Below are positions 45,379 to 54,410 of a stretch of DNA of 64,000 nucleotides, in pieces; position 1 is the stretch's first letter, and the number at the start of each line of letters is the position of its first letter. Source of the stretch: Sandaracinaceae bacterium (GTDB lineage: Bacteria > Myxococcota_A > Polyangia > Polyangiales > Houyiibacteriaceae); NCBI GenBank assembly GCA_016706685.1, contig JADJJE010000019.1, positions 62,001 through 126,000 on the forward strand. Reading direction: 5' to 3'. A program made the position numbers and the translations under genes. The notes under the pieces are model-generated. The model had not been told where the DNA came from. It saw nothing but the letters and a program-made list of their open reading frames with translations, and ran no database searches.

Positions 45379-46487
45379 GCGAGCCCAGCGGGCCTGACGC
45401 CGGCGCCGAGCTCCGCCGAGCGCTCACGCAGCGCGCTCACGAGCTGGGCTTCGCGCGCGTGGGGGTGGCCCGCGCCAGCGCCCTCGACGAAGAGGGTGAG
45501 CGTCTGCGCGCGTGGCTTCAGGCGGGCCACCACGACGGCATGAGCTGGATGGCCGACACGGCCGACGTGCGCACGGACCCGCGGCACCCGCGCATGCTGG
45601 AAGAGGCGGTGAGCGTGGTGGTGCTCGCCACGCCGTTCTTGTCGCGGCAAGAGCAGCCCATCGGCATCGGGGAAGGGCGCGTGGCGCGCTACGCCTTCGG
45701 GCGCGACTACCACAACGTGCTCGGCCGGCGCCTGCGCAAGCTGGAGCGCTTCCTGCGCGACCAAGGCCACCGCGTGCGCCACTCGGTGGACTCACGCCCC
45801 GTGTTCGAGCGCGCCTGGGCGGTGCGCGCGGGGCTCGGCTTCGTGGGCAAGAACTGCTGCTTGATCATCCCGGGCCTCGGCTCGCACGTGTTCTTGAGCA
45901 CGCTGGTGACCAGCGCGTTCTTGCCCACTGACGAGCCCGTGCGCGAGGGCTGCGGGCGCTGCACGGCGTGCCTCACCGCGTGCCCCACCGAGGCGTTCGT
46001 CGCGCCGCGCGAGCTGGACGCGCGCCTGTGCATCAGCAACCTGACCATCGAGCGCGAGGACAACGCGGCCTTGGCGCTGCGCCCGCGCATCGGGGACTGG
46101 CTGTTCGGCTGCGACGCCTGCCAGGACGTGTGCCCCTACAACCGCACCACACCCGAGCCGCTCGACGCGGCGTTCGAGCCGCACCCGCGCCTGCGCGAGG
46201 TGGACCTGCCCGGCCTCCTGCGCATGGAAGAAGAGGCGTTCCTGCTGTGGTCCGAGGGCTCTCCCATGCGCCGCTCGGGCATCGCGCGCCTGGCCCGCAA
46301 CGCTGCCGTGGTGCTGGGCAACGTGGGCACGCGCGTGCACCTGCCGGTCTTGCAGGAGGCCAGCCTCAGCCACCCGAGCGACACCGTCCGTGAGGCGGCC
46401 CGCTGGGCGTTGGGTGAGATCGAGGGCCGCGAGGGGCACCCCGGCGGAGGGGGCTCTCAGCCGGCTTCGTCGTCGTCGTCCGACTGA
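45375..46487 (+). CDS. queG: epoxyqueuosine reductase
   Basis: The 370-residue protein has the QueG layout: a cobalamin-binding N-terminal domain, the segment RYAFGRDYHNVL, then two 4Fe-4S cysteine runs, CGRCTACLTACPT near 195 and CDACQDVCPYN near 245, and a C-terminal HEAT-like helix pair. It reduces epoxyqueuosine to queuosine in the tRNA wobble base, using B12. TTG 45375 overlaps the stop of the TonB-like gene. The last codons encode SSSSSD and overlap the end of obgE on the other strand by 31 bp. Confidence 0.95.
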   Translation: MSEPSGPDAGAELRRALTQRAHELGFARVGVARASALDEEGERLRAWLQAGHHDGMSWMADTADVRTDPRHPRMLEEAVSVVVLATPFLSRQEQPIGIGEGRVARYAFGRDYHNVLGRRLRKLERFLRDQGHRVRHSVDSRPVFERAWAVRAGLGFVGKNCCLIIPGLGSHVFLSTLVTSAFLPTDEPVREGCGRCTACLTACPTEAFVAPRELDARLCISNLTIEREDNAALALRPRIGDWLFGCDACQDVCPYNRTTPEPLDAAFEPHPRLREVDLPGLLRMEEEAFLLWSEGSPMRRSGIARLARNAAVVLGNVGTRVHLPVLQEASLSHPSDTVREAARWALGEIEGREGHPGGGGSQPASSSSSD

Positions 46488-47560
46488 GCCTGCGTGCGGC
46501 TGCCGCTGCCGGCGGTGTCGTGCAGGTCTTGCGGGCGCGCTCCCAGCACCAGGTTGTCGCTGGTCACGCGCGCCGGGTCGGTCTTCCTCAGGATGGCCTC
46601 GAGGGCCAGCAAGATGGCGTCGAGGCCCTCGCGCGTGGCGGCGCTGAACGGCATGACCTTGATGCCCAGCTCCGCAAAGCCCTCACGCGAAGCCTCGAGC
46701 GCCTCCTGCGCCTCGAGCAAGTCCATCTTGCTGAACGCCACGATGGCGGGGCGCTCCAGCAGCGACGCATCGAACGTGGCCATCTCGTTGAGCAGCGTCT
46801 TGTAGTCGGCCACCGGGTCGCGGCTCGGATCCGGGTCGTAGGTGATGACGTGCAGCAACACGCGGTTGCGCTCCACGTGGCGCAGGAAGCGCAGCCCGAG
46901 GCCCGCGCCCTCGGAGGCGCCCTCGATGATGCCGGGGATGTCGGCCACCACGAAGTTGCGGTCCGGGCCCAGCGACGCCACGCCCAGGTTGGGCACCAGC
47001 GTGGTGAACGGGTAGTCCGCGATCTTCGGCGTGGCGCGCGACACGGCGGCGATGAACGTGGACTTGCCCACGTTGGGGAAGCCCACCACGCCCACGTCGG
47101 CCATGAGCTTCAGCTCCAGCTTCAGGTTGCGGTGCTCGCCCTCTTCGCCCGGATCGGCGCGCCGCGGCGCGCGGTCGAACGGCGTGGCGAAGCGCATGTT
47201 GCCGCGTCCCCCCTTGCCCCCGCGGGCCACCACGAACGTCTGCCCCGGCTCGGCCAGGTCCACCAGCAGCTCGCCGGTGTCCGCGTCGTACACCTGCGTG
47301 CCCACGGGCACCTGCACCACCTCATCGCGCCCAGCGTGGCCGAACTGGTCCTTGCCACGGCCATGCTCGCCAGGAGGCGCGGTCAGATGGCGCCGGTAGT
47401 GCAGGTCCATCAGCGTGGACATGCGCTCGTGCGCCTCGAAGACGATGTCGCCGCCGGAAGGACCGCCGAGGGGAACGTACTTCTCACGGCGAAAGGCCAC
47501 CGCACCATTGCCACCGTTGCCGGCCTGGACTTCGATTTCAACTAGATCGACGAAACGCAC
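46457..47560 (-). CDS. obgE: GTPase Obg
   Basis: GTG 47560 gives 367 residues, starting VRFVDLVEIEVQAGNGGNG (first residue read as Met). The glycine-rich Obg fold has KYVPLGGPSGGDIV and ARGGKGGRGNMRF. The G domain has GFPNVGKST (G1), DYPFTTLVPN (G2), DIPGIIEGASEG (G3), FSKMDLLE (G4) and SAATREG (G5). A short acidic tail (SDDDDEAG) replaces the usual C-terminal OCT domain. Obg binds the 50S subunit and couples growth to nutrients. Confidence 0.95.
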   Translation of the reverse strand: MRFVDLVEIEVQAGNGGNGAVAFRREKYVPLGGPSGGDIVFEAHERMSTLMDLHYRRHLTAPPGEHGRGKDQFGHAGRDEVVQVPVGTQVYDADTGELLVDLAEPGQTFVVARGGKGGRGNMRFATPFDRAPRRADPGEEGEHRNLKLELKLMADVGVVGFPNVGKSTFIAAVSRATPKIADYPFTTLVPNLGVASLGPDRNFVVADIPGIIEGASEGAGLGLRFLRHVERNRVLLHVITYDPDPSRDPVADYKTLLNEMATFDASLLERPAIVAFSKMDLLEAQEALEASREGFAELGIKVMPFSAATREGLDAILLALEAILRKTDPARVTSDNLVLGARPQDLHDTAGSGSRTQAQSDDDDEAG

Positions 47561-47612
47561 GGGGCGCAAGGTGCGTGCGCCGGCCGTTGCCTGCAACCCG
47601 GCCGCACGTTCG

Positions 47613-49919
47613 TCAGGCTTCCACCAGCCGCACGCCCCGCAGGCGGAGCGCGTTGGTGATGACCGAGGCGGAGCTAAGGCTCATGGCCAGCGCGGCGATC
47701 ATGGGGGACAGCAGCCACTCGGTGAGCGGGTAGATGACCCCGGCCGCGATGGAGATGCCGACCGCGTTGTAGACGAAGGCGAACCCGAGGTTCTGCTTCA
47801 TGTTGGCCACGGTGGCCTCGGACAGCGCGCGCGCCGTCACGATGCCGCGCAGGTCGCCCTTCACCAGCGTGAGCTGCGCGCTGCTCATGGCCACGTCGGT
47901 GCCGGTGCCCATGGCAATCCCCACGTCGGCGCGGGCCAGCGCGGGCGCGTCGTTGATGCCGTCCCCCGCCATGGCCACCACGTGGCCCTCCGCCTGCAGC
48001 TTCTCCACCAGGGCCAGCTTCTCGGCCGGCGTCACCTGGCCGTGCACCTCGCGGATGCCCAGCCGCTCCGCCACGGCACGCGCCGTGGTGAGGGCGTCGC
48101 CGGTGGCCATCACCACGCGCACGTTCGCCCGCTGCAGCTTCGCGAGCGCGTCCGGCGTGGTCGCCTTCACGGGGTCCGACACCACCAGCAGGCCGGCCAG
48201 CGTGCCGTCCACCGCTAGCAGCATCACGCTCGCGCCTTCGCTGCGGGCCACCTCCACCTGCTGGCTGACCGCGCTCACATCCAGGCCCGCCTGGGCCATC
48301 AGCGCCTCGTTGCCCAGCGCAACGGCCTTGCCCGCCACCTGGCCGCGCACACCCATGCCGGACGCCGAGTCGAAGCCCACCGGCGCCTCCAGCATCAGGC
48401 TCCGCGCGCGCGCCTCGGTCACGATGGCCATGGCCAGCGGGTGCTCGCTCCCCTGGTCCAGGCTCGCGGCCAGGCGCAGCGCTTCGTCGGCGTCGAAGCC
48501 ACCCACGCCCACAATGCGCTCGAAGCTGGGCTTGCCCTCGGTCAGCGTGCCGGTCTTGTCCACGATGAGCGTGTCCACGCGGCGCAGCGTCTCGATGGCC
48601 GCCGCGTCACGGAACAGCACGCCGTGCGTGGCGCCGCGCCCGGTGGCCACCATGATGGACATGGGCGTGGCCAGCCCCAGCGCGCACGGGCAGGCGATGA
48701 TGAGCACCGACACCGCGTTGACCAGTGCGTAGACCCAGCTGGGCTCCGGACCGAACAGGCCCCAGCCCAGGAAGGTGAGCAGCGCCGTGGTGACCACGCC
48801 GTACACAAAGTAGCCGGCCACCGAGTCGGCCATCTGCTGCATGGGCGCGCGCGAGCGCTGGGCCTGCGCCACCAGCTGCACGATCTGCGACAGCACCGTG
48901 GCCGAGCCCACGCGCCCGGCCTCCATCACCAGCGCGCCGCTGGTGTTGAGCGTGGCCCCGATGAGCGCATCGCCCTCTCGCTTGCTCACCGGCAGCGGCT
49001 CGCCCGTGAGCATGGACTCGTCCACCGCGCTGCTGCCCTCGAGCACCACGCCGTCCACGGGCACCTTCTCGCCGGGCCGCACGCGCAGGCGGTCCCCCAC
49101 GTGCACGTGCGTGAGCGGGATGTCCTCCTCCGTGCCGTCCGCCGCGATGCGCCGCGCCGTCTTGGGCGCGAGCCCCAGCAGCGACTTGATGGCCGCGGAC
49201 GTCTGGGCGCGCGCGCGCAGCTCCAACAGCTGGCCCAGCAGCGTGAGCGAGATGATCACCACCGAGGCCTCGAAGTACACGGCCACGCGGCCCATGGACA
49301 CGAACGAGTCCGGGAACAGCTGCGGCGCCGCGGTGGCCACCACGCTGTACACGAACGCGGCGCCCGTCCCGAGGCTGATCAGCGTCCACATGTTGGGGCT
49401 TCGGTTGAGCACCGAGCGCGCGCCGCGCACGAAGAAGGGCGCGCCCGCCCACAGCACCACGGGCAGCGACAGGCCCAGCTCCAGCCAGCTCTGCGCGGCC
49501 ATGTCCATGACGCCGAGCGCGTGGCCGAACATGGCCAGCGTGGTCACCGCGATGGTCAGCGGCAGGGTCCACGTGAAGCGCCGCTGGAAGTCCACCAGCT
49601 CGGGGTTCGCTTCGTCATCCAGGCTCGGCAGCTCGGGCTCGAGCGCCATGCCGCACTTGGGGCAGGTGCCGGGGTGGTCCTGCCGAACCTCCGGGTCCAT
49701 CGGGCAGGTGTACCAGGTGCCCGCCGGGGCAGAGGGCGGCGGGGTAACGGGCTCGGTCGCAGCGGGCGGCGTGAGGTACTTGTGGGGGTCCGCCAGGAAC
49801 TTGATGCGGCACTTCGGGTTGCAGAAGTAGAAGGCCTGGCCCTCGTGCTCGGCGTGGTGCGGCGAGTCTGCGGTCACCGTCATGCCGCAGACCACGTCTT
49901 TGAGGTTGTGCATCGTCAT
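47613..49919 (-). CDS. copper-type heavy-metal P1B ATPase with YHS and metal-binding N-terminal domains
   Basis: The 768-residue protein starts at ATG 49919, with AAGGAG as Shine-Dalgarno. Residues 5-45 are a YHS domain (DVVCGMTV, FYFCNPKCRIKF). Residues 65-90 are a heavy-metal-binding domain (WYTCPMDPEV, GTCPKCGMAL). The ATPase has TGEPLPVSK, CPCALGLATP, DKTGTLTEG, EHPLAMAIV and GDGINDAPAL. The CPC motif means Cu+/Ag+ transport, most likely export. The usual CxxC HMA domain is missing and the two N-terminal domains take its place, as in CopB-like or silver-resistance ATPases. Confidence 0.93.
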   Translation of the reverse strand: MTMHNLKDVVCGMTVTADSPHHAEHEGQAFYFCNPKCRIKFLADPHKYLTPPAATEPVTPPPSAPAGTWYTCPMDPEVRQDHPGTCPKCGMALEPELPSLDDEANPELVDFQRRFTWTLPLTIAVTTLAMFGHALGVMDMAAQSWLELGLSLPVVLWAGAPFFVRGARSVLNRSPNMWTLISLGTGAAFVYSVVATAAPQLFPDSFVSMGRVAVYFEASVVIISLTLLGQLLELRARAQTSAAIKSLLGLAPKTARRIAADGTEEDIPLTHVHVGDRLRVRPGEKVPVDGVVLEGSSAVDESMLTGEPLPVSKREGDALIGATLNTSGALVMEAGRVGSATVLSQIVQLVAQAQRSRAPMQQMADSVAGYFVYGVVTTALLTFLGWGLFGPEPSWVYALVNAVSVLIIACPCALGLATPMSIMVATGRGATHGVLFRDAAAIETLRRVDTLIVDKTGTLTEGKPSFERIVGVGGFDADEALRLAASLDQGSEHPLAMAIVTEARARSLMLEAPVGFDSASGMGVRGQVAGKAVALGNEALMAQAGLDVSAVSQQVEVARSEGASVMLLAVDGTLAGLLVVSDPVKATTPDALAKLQRANVRVVMATGDALTTARAVAERLGIREVHGQVTPAEKLALVEKLQAEGHVVAMAGDGINDAPALARADVGIAMGTGTDVAMSSAQLTLVKGDLRGIVTARALSEATVANMKQNLGFAFVYNAVGISIAAGVIYPLTEWLLSPMIAALAMSLSSASVITNALRLRGVRLVEA

Positions 49920-49937
49920 GGAGCCTACTCCTTCCCG

Positions 49938-49971
49938 CGCCACTGGCACCGCAACGCGCTGCGGAGTGGCG
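49938..49971. promoter_or_regulatory. inverted repeat between divergent copper-ATPase and hydrolase genes
   Basis: CGCCACT (49938-49944) pairs with AGTGGCG (49965-49971), and CCGCA (49949-49953) pairs with TGCGG (49960-49964). Together they make a 12-bp stem with a 4-nt bulge. The stem lies between the two divergent start codons, so a metal-sensing regulator such as CueR or CsoR could bind here, but no known box matches. TAGGTT (49975-49980) lies 9 nt before the hydrolase GTG. Confidence 0.35.
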
Positions 49972-49989
49972 TGATAGGTTCATGACGTC

Positions 49990-50865
49990 GTGCCCACGCG
50001 CACCTTACTTCCCACGCCCGATGGCCACACGCTCGTGGCCGACCTGCACCTGCCTGACGGAAGCCCCAAGGGCCTCGCGCTGCTGGGGCACGCCATGATG
50101 GTGGACCGCCGCACCATGGACCGGCCCAAGGGGCATGGGCTCGCCAGCGTGCTGGTGTCGCGGGGCTTTGCGGTGCTGAACGTGGACTTCCGCGGCCACG
50201 GCGAGAGCGTGCTCCACACGCGGCGCTCGTTCTCGTTCGACGACATCGTGCGCAACGACGTGCCCGCGCTGGTGTTCGCGCTGCGCGACCGCTTCCCGGA
50301 CCTGCCCCGATTCCTGGTGGGCCACAGCCTGGGCGTCAACGCGGGGCTGCCGGGGCTCGCGCTGCTGCGGGATCACGGCGTGCGAGCGGTGGTGGCCATC
50401 GCGCCCAACCTGTGGGCGCCCAAGTTCGAGCCCAGCCTGGTGCGCCGCCTGAAGAAGCGCGCCATGGTCACCGCGTTCGAGCTGGCGGCACGTCCCACCG
50501 GGTTCTTCGACCCGGCCCCCTTCGGCATGGGCCGCTCGCGCATCCCGCGGCCCTATGTGGAGCAGTTCGGCAAGTTCTACCGGGACGACCGGCTCGTGTC
50601 GCTCGACGGCGCCGACGACTACGAGCAGGGCCTCGCCTCGCTCGCGCTGCCCATCCTGGCGTGGAGCGGCGGGAACGACACGCTCATGGCGCACCCCGAT
50701 GCCGTGGCCCAGTACCTGCGCCTGTTCTCGCGGGCCGCTGTGGACCACCGGCGCTTCGTGGGCGCGGGCGGCTTCGAGCCCGACCACATGCAGCTGGTCA
50801 TCGACGAGCGCTCGCTGCCGCTGTTCGAGCAGTCGGCGGAGTTTCTCCTCCAACACGTGGGCTGA
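49990..50865 (+). CDS. alpha/beta hydrolase
   Basis: The 291-residue protein has the oxyanion-hole strand LLGHAMMVD, the nucleophile elbow GHSLGVNAG with Ser near 113, a likely acid in SGGNDTLMAHPDA and a C-terminal His in PDHMQLVID. It is a serine hydrolase of the monoacylglycerol-lipase or thioesterase kind; the substrate is unknown. GTG 49990 is close to TAGGTT. It diverges from the copper-ATPase gene and lies 24 bp upstream of the NADAR gene. Confidence 0.85.
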   Translation: MPTRTLLPTPDGHTLVADLHLPDGSPKGLALLGHAMMVDRRTMDRPKGHGLASVLVSRGFAVLNVDFRGHGESVLHTRRSFSFDDIVRNDVPALVFALRDRFPDLPRFLVGHSLGVNAGLPGLALLRDHGVRAVVAIAPNLWAPKFEPSLVRRLKKRAMVTAFELAARPTGFFDPAPFGMGRSRIPRPYVEQFGKFYRDDRLVSLDGADDYEQGLASLALPILAWSGGNDTLMAHPDAVAQYLRLFSRAAVDHRRFVGAGGFEPDHMQLVIDERSLPLFEQSAEFLLQHVG

Positions 50866-50889
50866 ACCCGCGCCGCGCAACGGAGCTCC

Positions 50890-51636
50890 ATGAACCACCA
50901 CATCAATGCACTCGTCCGGCGGATGGCGGATGGCGAAGCGCTGAAGTTCAAGCCTTTCTGGGGACACTCGGGGAGCGGGCTGGGCCCCTGGATTCTCAGC
51001 CAGTGGTACCCAGCCCCGTTCTCCGCGGACGGGAACACGTACCAGACCGCAGAGCACTGGATGATGGCGCAGAAGGCGCTGCTGTTCGCCGACGCTGCGA
51101 GTGCTCGCGAGATCATCGCCGCCAACAGTCCAGGTGCAGCCAAGGCACTGGGCCGAGGCGTCCAAGACTTCGACGAGGAGACTTGGGAGCAAGCCCGCTA
51201 CGCCATCGTCGTGACCGGTAACGTGCTCAAGTTCCGCCAGAACCCTCCGCTGGCCAAGTGGCTCGACGAGACGGGGGACGTTGTCCTGGTGGAGGCGAGC
51301 CCGCAGGACCGCATCTGGGGTATCGGCATGTCGGCGACGGACCCTGGTGCGAAGAACCCGGCTGCTTGGAAGGGCCAGAACCTCCTTGGGTTCGCGCTGG
51401 GCGAGGCGCGCGACCGCCTGAGGAGGTTCCCCCGGCCGGCGATGCCCGACGGCGCCCTGACTCCTCCGTGGGTCGAGTTCCCTGATCACCATCGGTACTC
51501 CGCGTTCTGGCGCATGGGCGCTGGAGAGGCGTACGTGACCGCGCTGCGGGAGAGCTGGGAGTCCCTGACCGCCGATCAGCGCATCGAGATCGAGCTGGTC
51601 TACCCTGCAACTGGCGCGTGGTCGGGCTGGTACTGA
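50890..51636 (+). CDS. NADAR family protein (predicted ADP-ribose glycosidase)
   Basis: The 248-residue protein has the NADAR core: an opening FWGHSGSGLGPWILSQWYP, then YQTAEHWMMAQKALLF near 55, later VLKFRQNPPLAKWL near 118 and EASPQDRIWGIGMS near 138. NADAR proteins remove ADP-ribose from nucleobases or handle related metabolites and often sit in phage-defence or NAD-related loci. A 60-residue C-terminal extension with FPDHHRYSAFWRM and PATGAWSGWY is not part of the usual domain. It lies 24 bp after the hydrolase gene. Confidence 0.9.
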   Translation: MNHHINALVRRMADGEALKFKPFWGHSGSGLGPWILSQWYPAPFSADGNTYQTAEHWMMAQKALLFADAASAREIIAANSPGAAKALGRGVQDFDEETWEQARYAIVVTGNVLKFRQNPPLAKWLDETGDVVLVEASPQDRIWGIGMSATDPGAKNPAAWKGQNLLGFALGEARDRLRRFPRPAMPDGALTPPWVEFPDHHRYSAFWRMGAGEAYVTALRESWESLTADQRIEIELVYPATGAWSGWY

Positions 51637-51688
51637 GGCGGCCAGCCCGGGCTGGTGCGACAACGCCAACCCGTGATACCCACTTGGT

Positions 51689-52357
51689 GTGGCGCGCTCG
51701 CGTTCATCACTCACGAGGGGAGGCTGGCTCGGCGCCTGCACGCTGCTGCTCGTCGCGTGGCTCCTGTTGCCCGCCGCAGCGGCTGCCCAAGCTCCGTCCA
51801 GCGACACCGAGGTTCCTCCTGGCGTCGCGCTCCGGCAGTCGAGCTTTGAAGCGAGCGAGGCGGAACGCAGAGCCCTTCGCCCTCACCGCTGGCAGCGTGG
51901 CGCACGTCGCGTCGTCCTGCTCGGGGCAGCCTTGACGCTCGGGGCCGTCGTCGTCGGCTCGATGTCCGCGCCTGCCGATGGCGCCGAGGAGCGCCTGGTT
52001 CGGATTGGGTCCTCCGTGGCCAGCGTTGGCATGGTCATGAGCCTCAGCGCGTGGGTGGTGCGACTTCGGCAACGCGAGCCGGGACCCTCCATCACCGGCG
52101 AGGGCCGCACGCGCAGGCTGCGCACGGGCTACACGTTTCTCGGCCTCGGCGCGCTGGTGTTGGTGGCTGGCGTGGCCGCTAGCGCCGGGAGCCCTGCGCC
52201 GTGGTTGGGCCAGATTGTGGGAGGCTCAGTCGGCGCGTTCTTCATGCTCGGCGTGGGTGTGCCCTTCCTCTTTGCGGGCTATGCGAGACGCGTCACGCCG
52301 ACACAGGTCACGCTCCACGTCGGCCCTGGTCACCTCCAGCTGGTGGGTCACTTCTAG
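51689..52357 (+). CDS. membrane protein with signal-like N-terminus
   Basis: GTG 51689 gives 222 residues. A signal-like helix (LLLVAWLLLPAAAAAQA) is followed by three or four more hydrophobic segments (VVLLGAALTLGAVVVGS, TFLGLGALVLVAGVAAS, VGAFFMLGVGVPFLFAGYA). The C-terminal VTLHVGPGHLQLVGHF is beta-like. A TACCCA hexamer lies 4 nt upstream. No family recognised. It converges on the next gene with 60 bp that hold no clear terminator. Confidence 0.7.
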   Translation: MARSRSSLTRGGWLGACTLLLVAWLLLPAAAAAQAPSSDTEVPPGVALRQSSFEASEAERRALRPHRWQRGARRVVLLGAALTLGAVVVGSMSAPADGAEERLVRIGSSVASVGMVMSLSAWVVRLRQREPGPSITGEGRTRRLRTGYTFLGLGALVLVAGVAASAGSPAPWLGQIVGGSVGAFFMLGVGVPFLFAGYARRVTPTQVTLHVGPGHLQLVGHF

Positions 52358-52417
52358 CGCTGCCGGCACGCCAGCAGGCGCGGGGAGACCCATGTTTTTC
52401 TGCGTGGGGAGGGGGCG

Positions 52418-53281
52418 TCAGTCGTTGCCGGGGCGCCTGCCGAACGCGACGCCCTCCACGCGCCCCTTCGTGCGCAGCTCGGAGACGAGGGTCTCCATCG
52501 CGTACGGCGTCTGCGCGTAGATGGGCTTGTCGATCGGGTCCGCGAACGGAGGACAGCCCGGGTAGCCATCAATCTCGACCTCGCCCGTCGGCGCCCAGGC
52601 CACGAGCGATCCGTCGTCCAACCGGTAGATCCAGCGCTCGTCGGCGTCTGCCAGGCGGATGGCCACGCGCGCGGCGAGCACACCGGCCAGCAACGTCTCG
52701 GGGTCGAGCGCCGCGCGGACGCTCGAGCGCAGTGGCTCGGCTTCTTCCCAGAGAGCCACTGCCCCCGCCACCGTGGCCTCCCAGCTGGAACTCGCGGCGC
52801 GGGCCCGCTCCATCGCGTCGATGGTCACCAGCGCGTCGCCCTCGTGCTTCACCCTCCAGATCTGCTCGTCGATGCAGACGACCCGTCCGCGGCTGTGCCC
52901 CAAGTGGAGCGCGGCCTGCCCGCCCAGCAGCGCCGCGAAGCCATCGCGCGCGAGCTGGTCCCACGCCAGCAGCTGCGAGGCGAACGGCTCGGGGATCGGC
53001 GCCACCGAGAGATCCGGCGACTCACGCGCCCGCACCCGCAGGTAGCCGTCAGGCTCGAAGACCCGAAACACGTGGGGCTCCATGCCGAGCTCGAACGATC
53101 CGTCTTCGGACTCCTCGTAGAGCTCCCACTCGCCGAGAACCCCCGCGCGCAGGTACATGCACTTCGCGCGTCGCGTCTGGAACTTGCCAAGCGGGAGCCA
53201 GTGGCGGGGTGAGGCAGTGAGCTCGGCCAAGAGCCTCTCGCAGCGCGCTTCCACGGCAGGGTCGGGTGGGCGTCTGAGCAC
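52418..53281 (-). CDS. hypothetical protein
   Basis: The 287-residue protein starts at GTG 53281, with TACACT 6 nt upstream. It is soluble and has Trp-rich strands (LGEWELYEESEDG, WRVKHEGDALVTIDAM, WIYRLDDGSLVAWAPTGEVE). These fit a beta-rich fold of the SMI1/SUKH or DUF type sometimes seen in immunity proteins, but no motif is decisive. An R-rich C-terminus ends GRRPGND. No toxin gene is adjacent. No family recognised. Confidence 0.72.
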   Translation of the reverse strand: MLRRPPDPAVEARCERLLAELTASPRHWLPLGKFQTRRAKCMYLRAGVLGEWELYEESEDGSFELGMEPHVFRVFEPDGYLRVRARESPDLSVAPIPEPFASQLLAWDQLARDGFAALLGGQAALHLGHSRGRVVCIDEQIWRVKHEGDALVTIDAMERARAASSSWEATVAGAVALWEEAEPLRSSVRAALDPETLLAGVLAARVAIRLADADERWIYRLDDGSLVAWAPTGEVEIDGYPGCPPFADPIDKPIYAQTPYAMETLVSELRTKGRVEGVAFGRRPGND

Positions 53282-53287
53282 CCCCGG

Positions 53288-53293
53288 AGTGTA
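53288..53293 (-). promoter_or_regulatory. -10 hexamer of the hypothetical gene at 52418-53281
   Basis: On the minus strand TACACT lies exactly 6 nt before the GTG at 53281 and supports that start. Confidence 0.4.
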
Positions 53294-53496
53294 CAGGCCT
53301 CGGCTCGCACGGGATCACTGGTCTCTCGGCACCCCCCGTGCTACATCACGCCCGCTCTCGGCCCCGCCGGAGCCGGACGCTTGATACCAAGTGCCCGAAA
53401 TCACACATGTCTCCCGGCTCAAACGTGCGGCCTGGTGCTCCCTTCGGGGGGTCGCCGCGCGAGGGTGACAGAAGCACAACCAGAAAAGGACGAGCC

Positions 53497-54369
53497 ATGA
53501 CCACTGAAAATCAAGACACCGCCCGCCCCGACGTCTCCAGCGGCGACCTGCCCATCGGCCTTCGCGCCCTCATCGACGCCGGCGTCCACTTCGGTCACCA
53601 GACCAAGCGCTGGAACCCGAAGATGCGCCCGTTCATCTACGGCGCGCGCAACGGCATCCACATCGTGGACCTCGACCAGACGGCGGTGCTCTTCCGTCGC
53701 GCGTTCGACTTCGTGACCGAGGCCGTGGGCCGCGGTGGCCACGTGCTCTTCGTGGGCACCAAGCGCCAGGCCAGCGACGTGGTCCTCGAGGAGGCCGTCC
53801 GCTCCAACCAGTTCTACGTCACGGGCCGCTGGCTCGGTGGCACGCTCACCAACTTCACCACCGTGAAGAAGGGCATCGACCGCCTGCGCGAGCTCGACCG
53901 TCAAGACGCCGACGGCACGCTCGACCTGCTCACCAAGAAGGAGGCCCTCGGCCTTCGTCGCGAGCGCGAGCGCCTCGAGAAGTACCTCGGCGGCATCAAG
54001 CACATGGACGGGCTGCCCTCGGCGCTGTTCGTCATCGACCCCAACAACGAGCACATCGCCGTCAAGGAAGGTCGCAAGCTGAACATCCCGATCATCGCCC
54101 TCACGGACACCAACTGTAACCCCGACCTGGTGGACTTCGTGATCCCCGGCAACGACGACGCCATCCGCTCCATCAAGCTGGTGGCCTCGCGCATCGCCGA
54201 CGCCTGCATCGAAGGTCAGCAGTCGCGTCGTGACCATGTGGTGGCCGGCGACCGCGGCGACCGCAACGGCGGCGGTCACGTCGGTGGCGCCGTGGGCGAC
54301 GGTCCCGCGGTGGAGCAGGCGCGCAAGCGTCGTGGCCCGGGCGGTCCCGGTGGCGCCCCGCGTCGCTGA
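53497..54369 (+). CDS. rpsB: 30S ribosomal protein S2
   Basis: The 290-residue protein has the S2 signature: LIDAGVHFGHQTKRWNPKM, IYGARNGIHIVDLDQT, VLFVGTKRQASDVV, RWLGGTLTNFTT, PSALFVIDPNNEHIAVKE and IALTDTNCNPDLVDFVIPGNDDA, each read in short stretches. The last 50 residues form a Gly/Arg-rich basic tail beyond the usual S2 end, probably contacting rRNA. ATG 53497 follows AAAAGGACGAGCC. It is preceded by a 215-bp leader with a TTGATA (53381-53386), and tsf follows 41 bp downstream. Confidence 0.97.
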   Translation: MTTENQDTARPDVSSGDLPIGLRALIDAGVHFGHQTKRWNPKMRPFIYGARNGIHIVDLDQTAVLFRRAFDFVTEAVGRGGHVLFVGTKRQASDVVLEEAVRSNQFYVTGRWLGGTLTNFTTVKKGIDRLRELDRQDADGTLDLLTKKEALGLRRERERLEKYLGGIKHMDGLPSALFVIDPNNEHIAVKEGRKLNIPIIALTDTNCNPDLVDFVIPGNDDAIRSIKLVASRIADACIEGQQSRRDHVVAGDRGDRNGGGHVGGAVGDGPAVEQARKRRGPGGPGGAPRR

Positions 54370-54410
54370 ACCACGCCCCCACACAGACTCAGAGAAGACA
54401 GGAACCGAAC

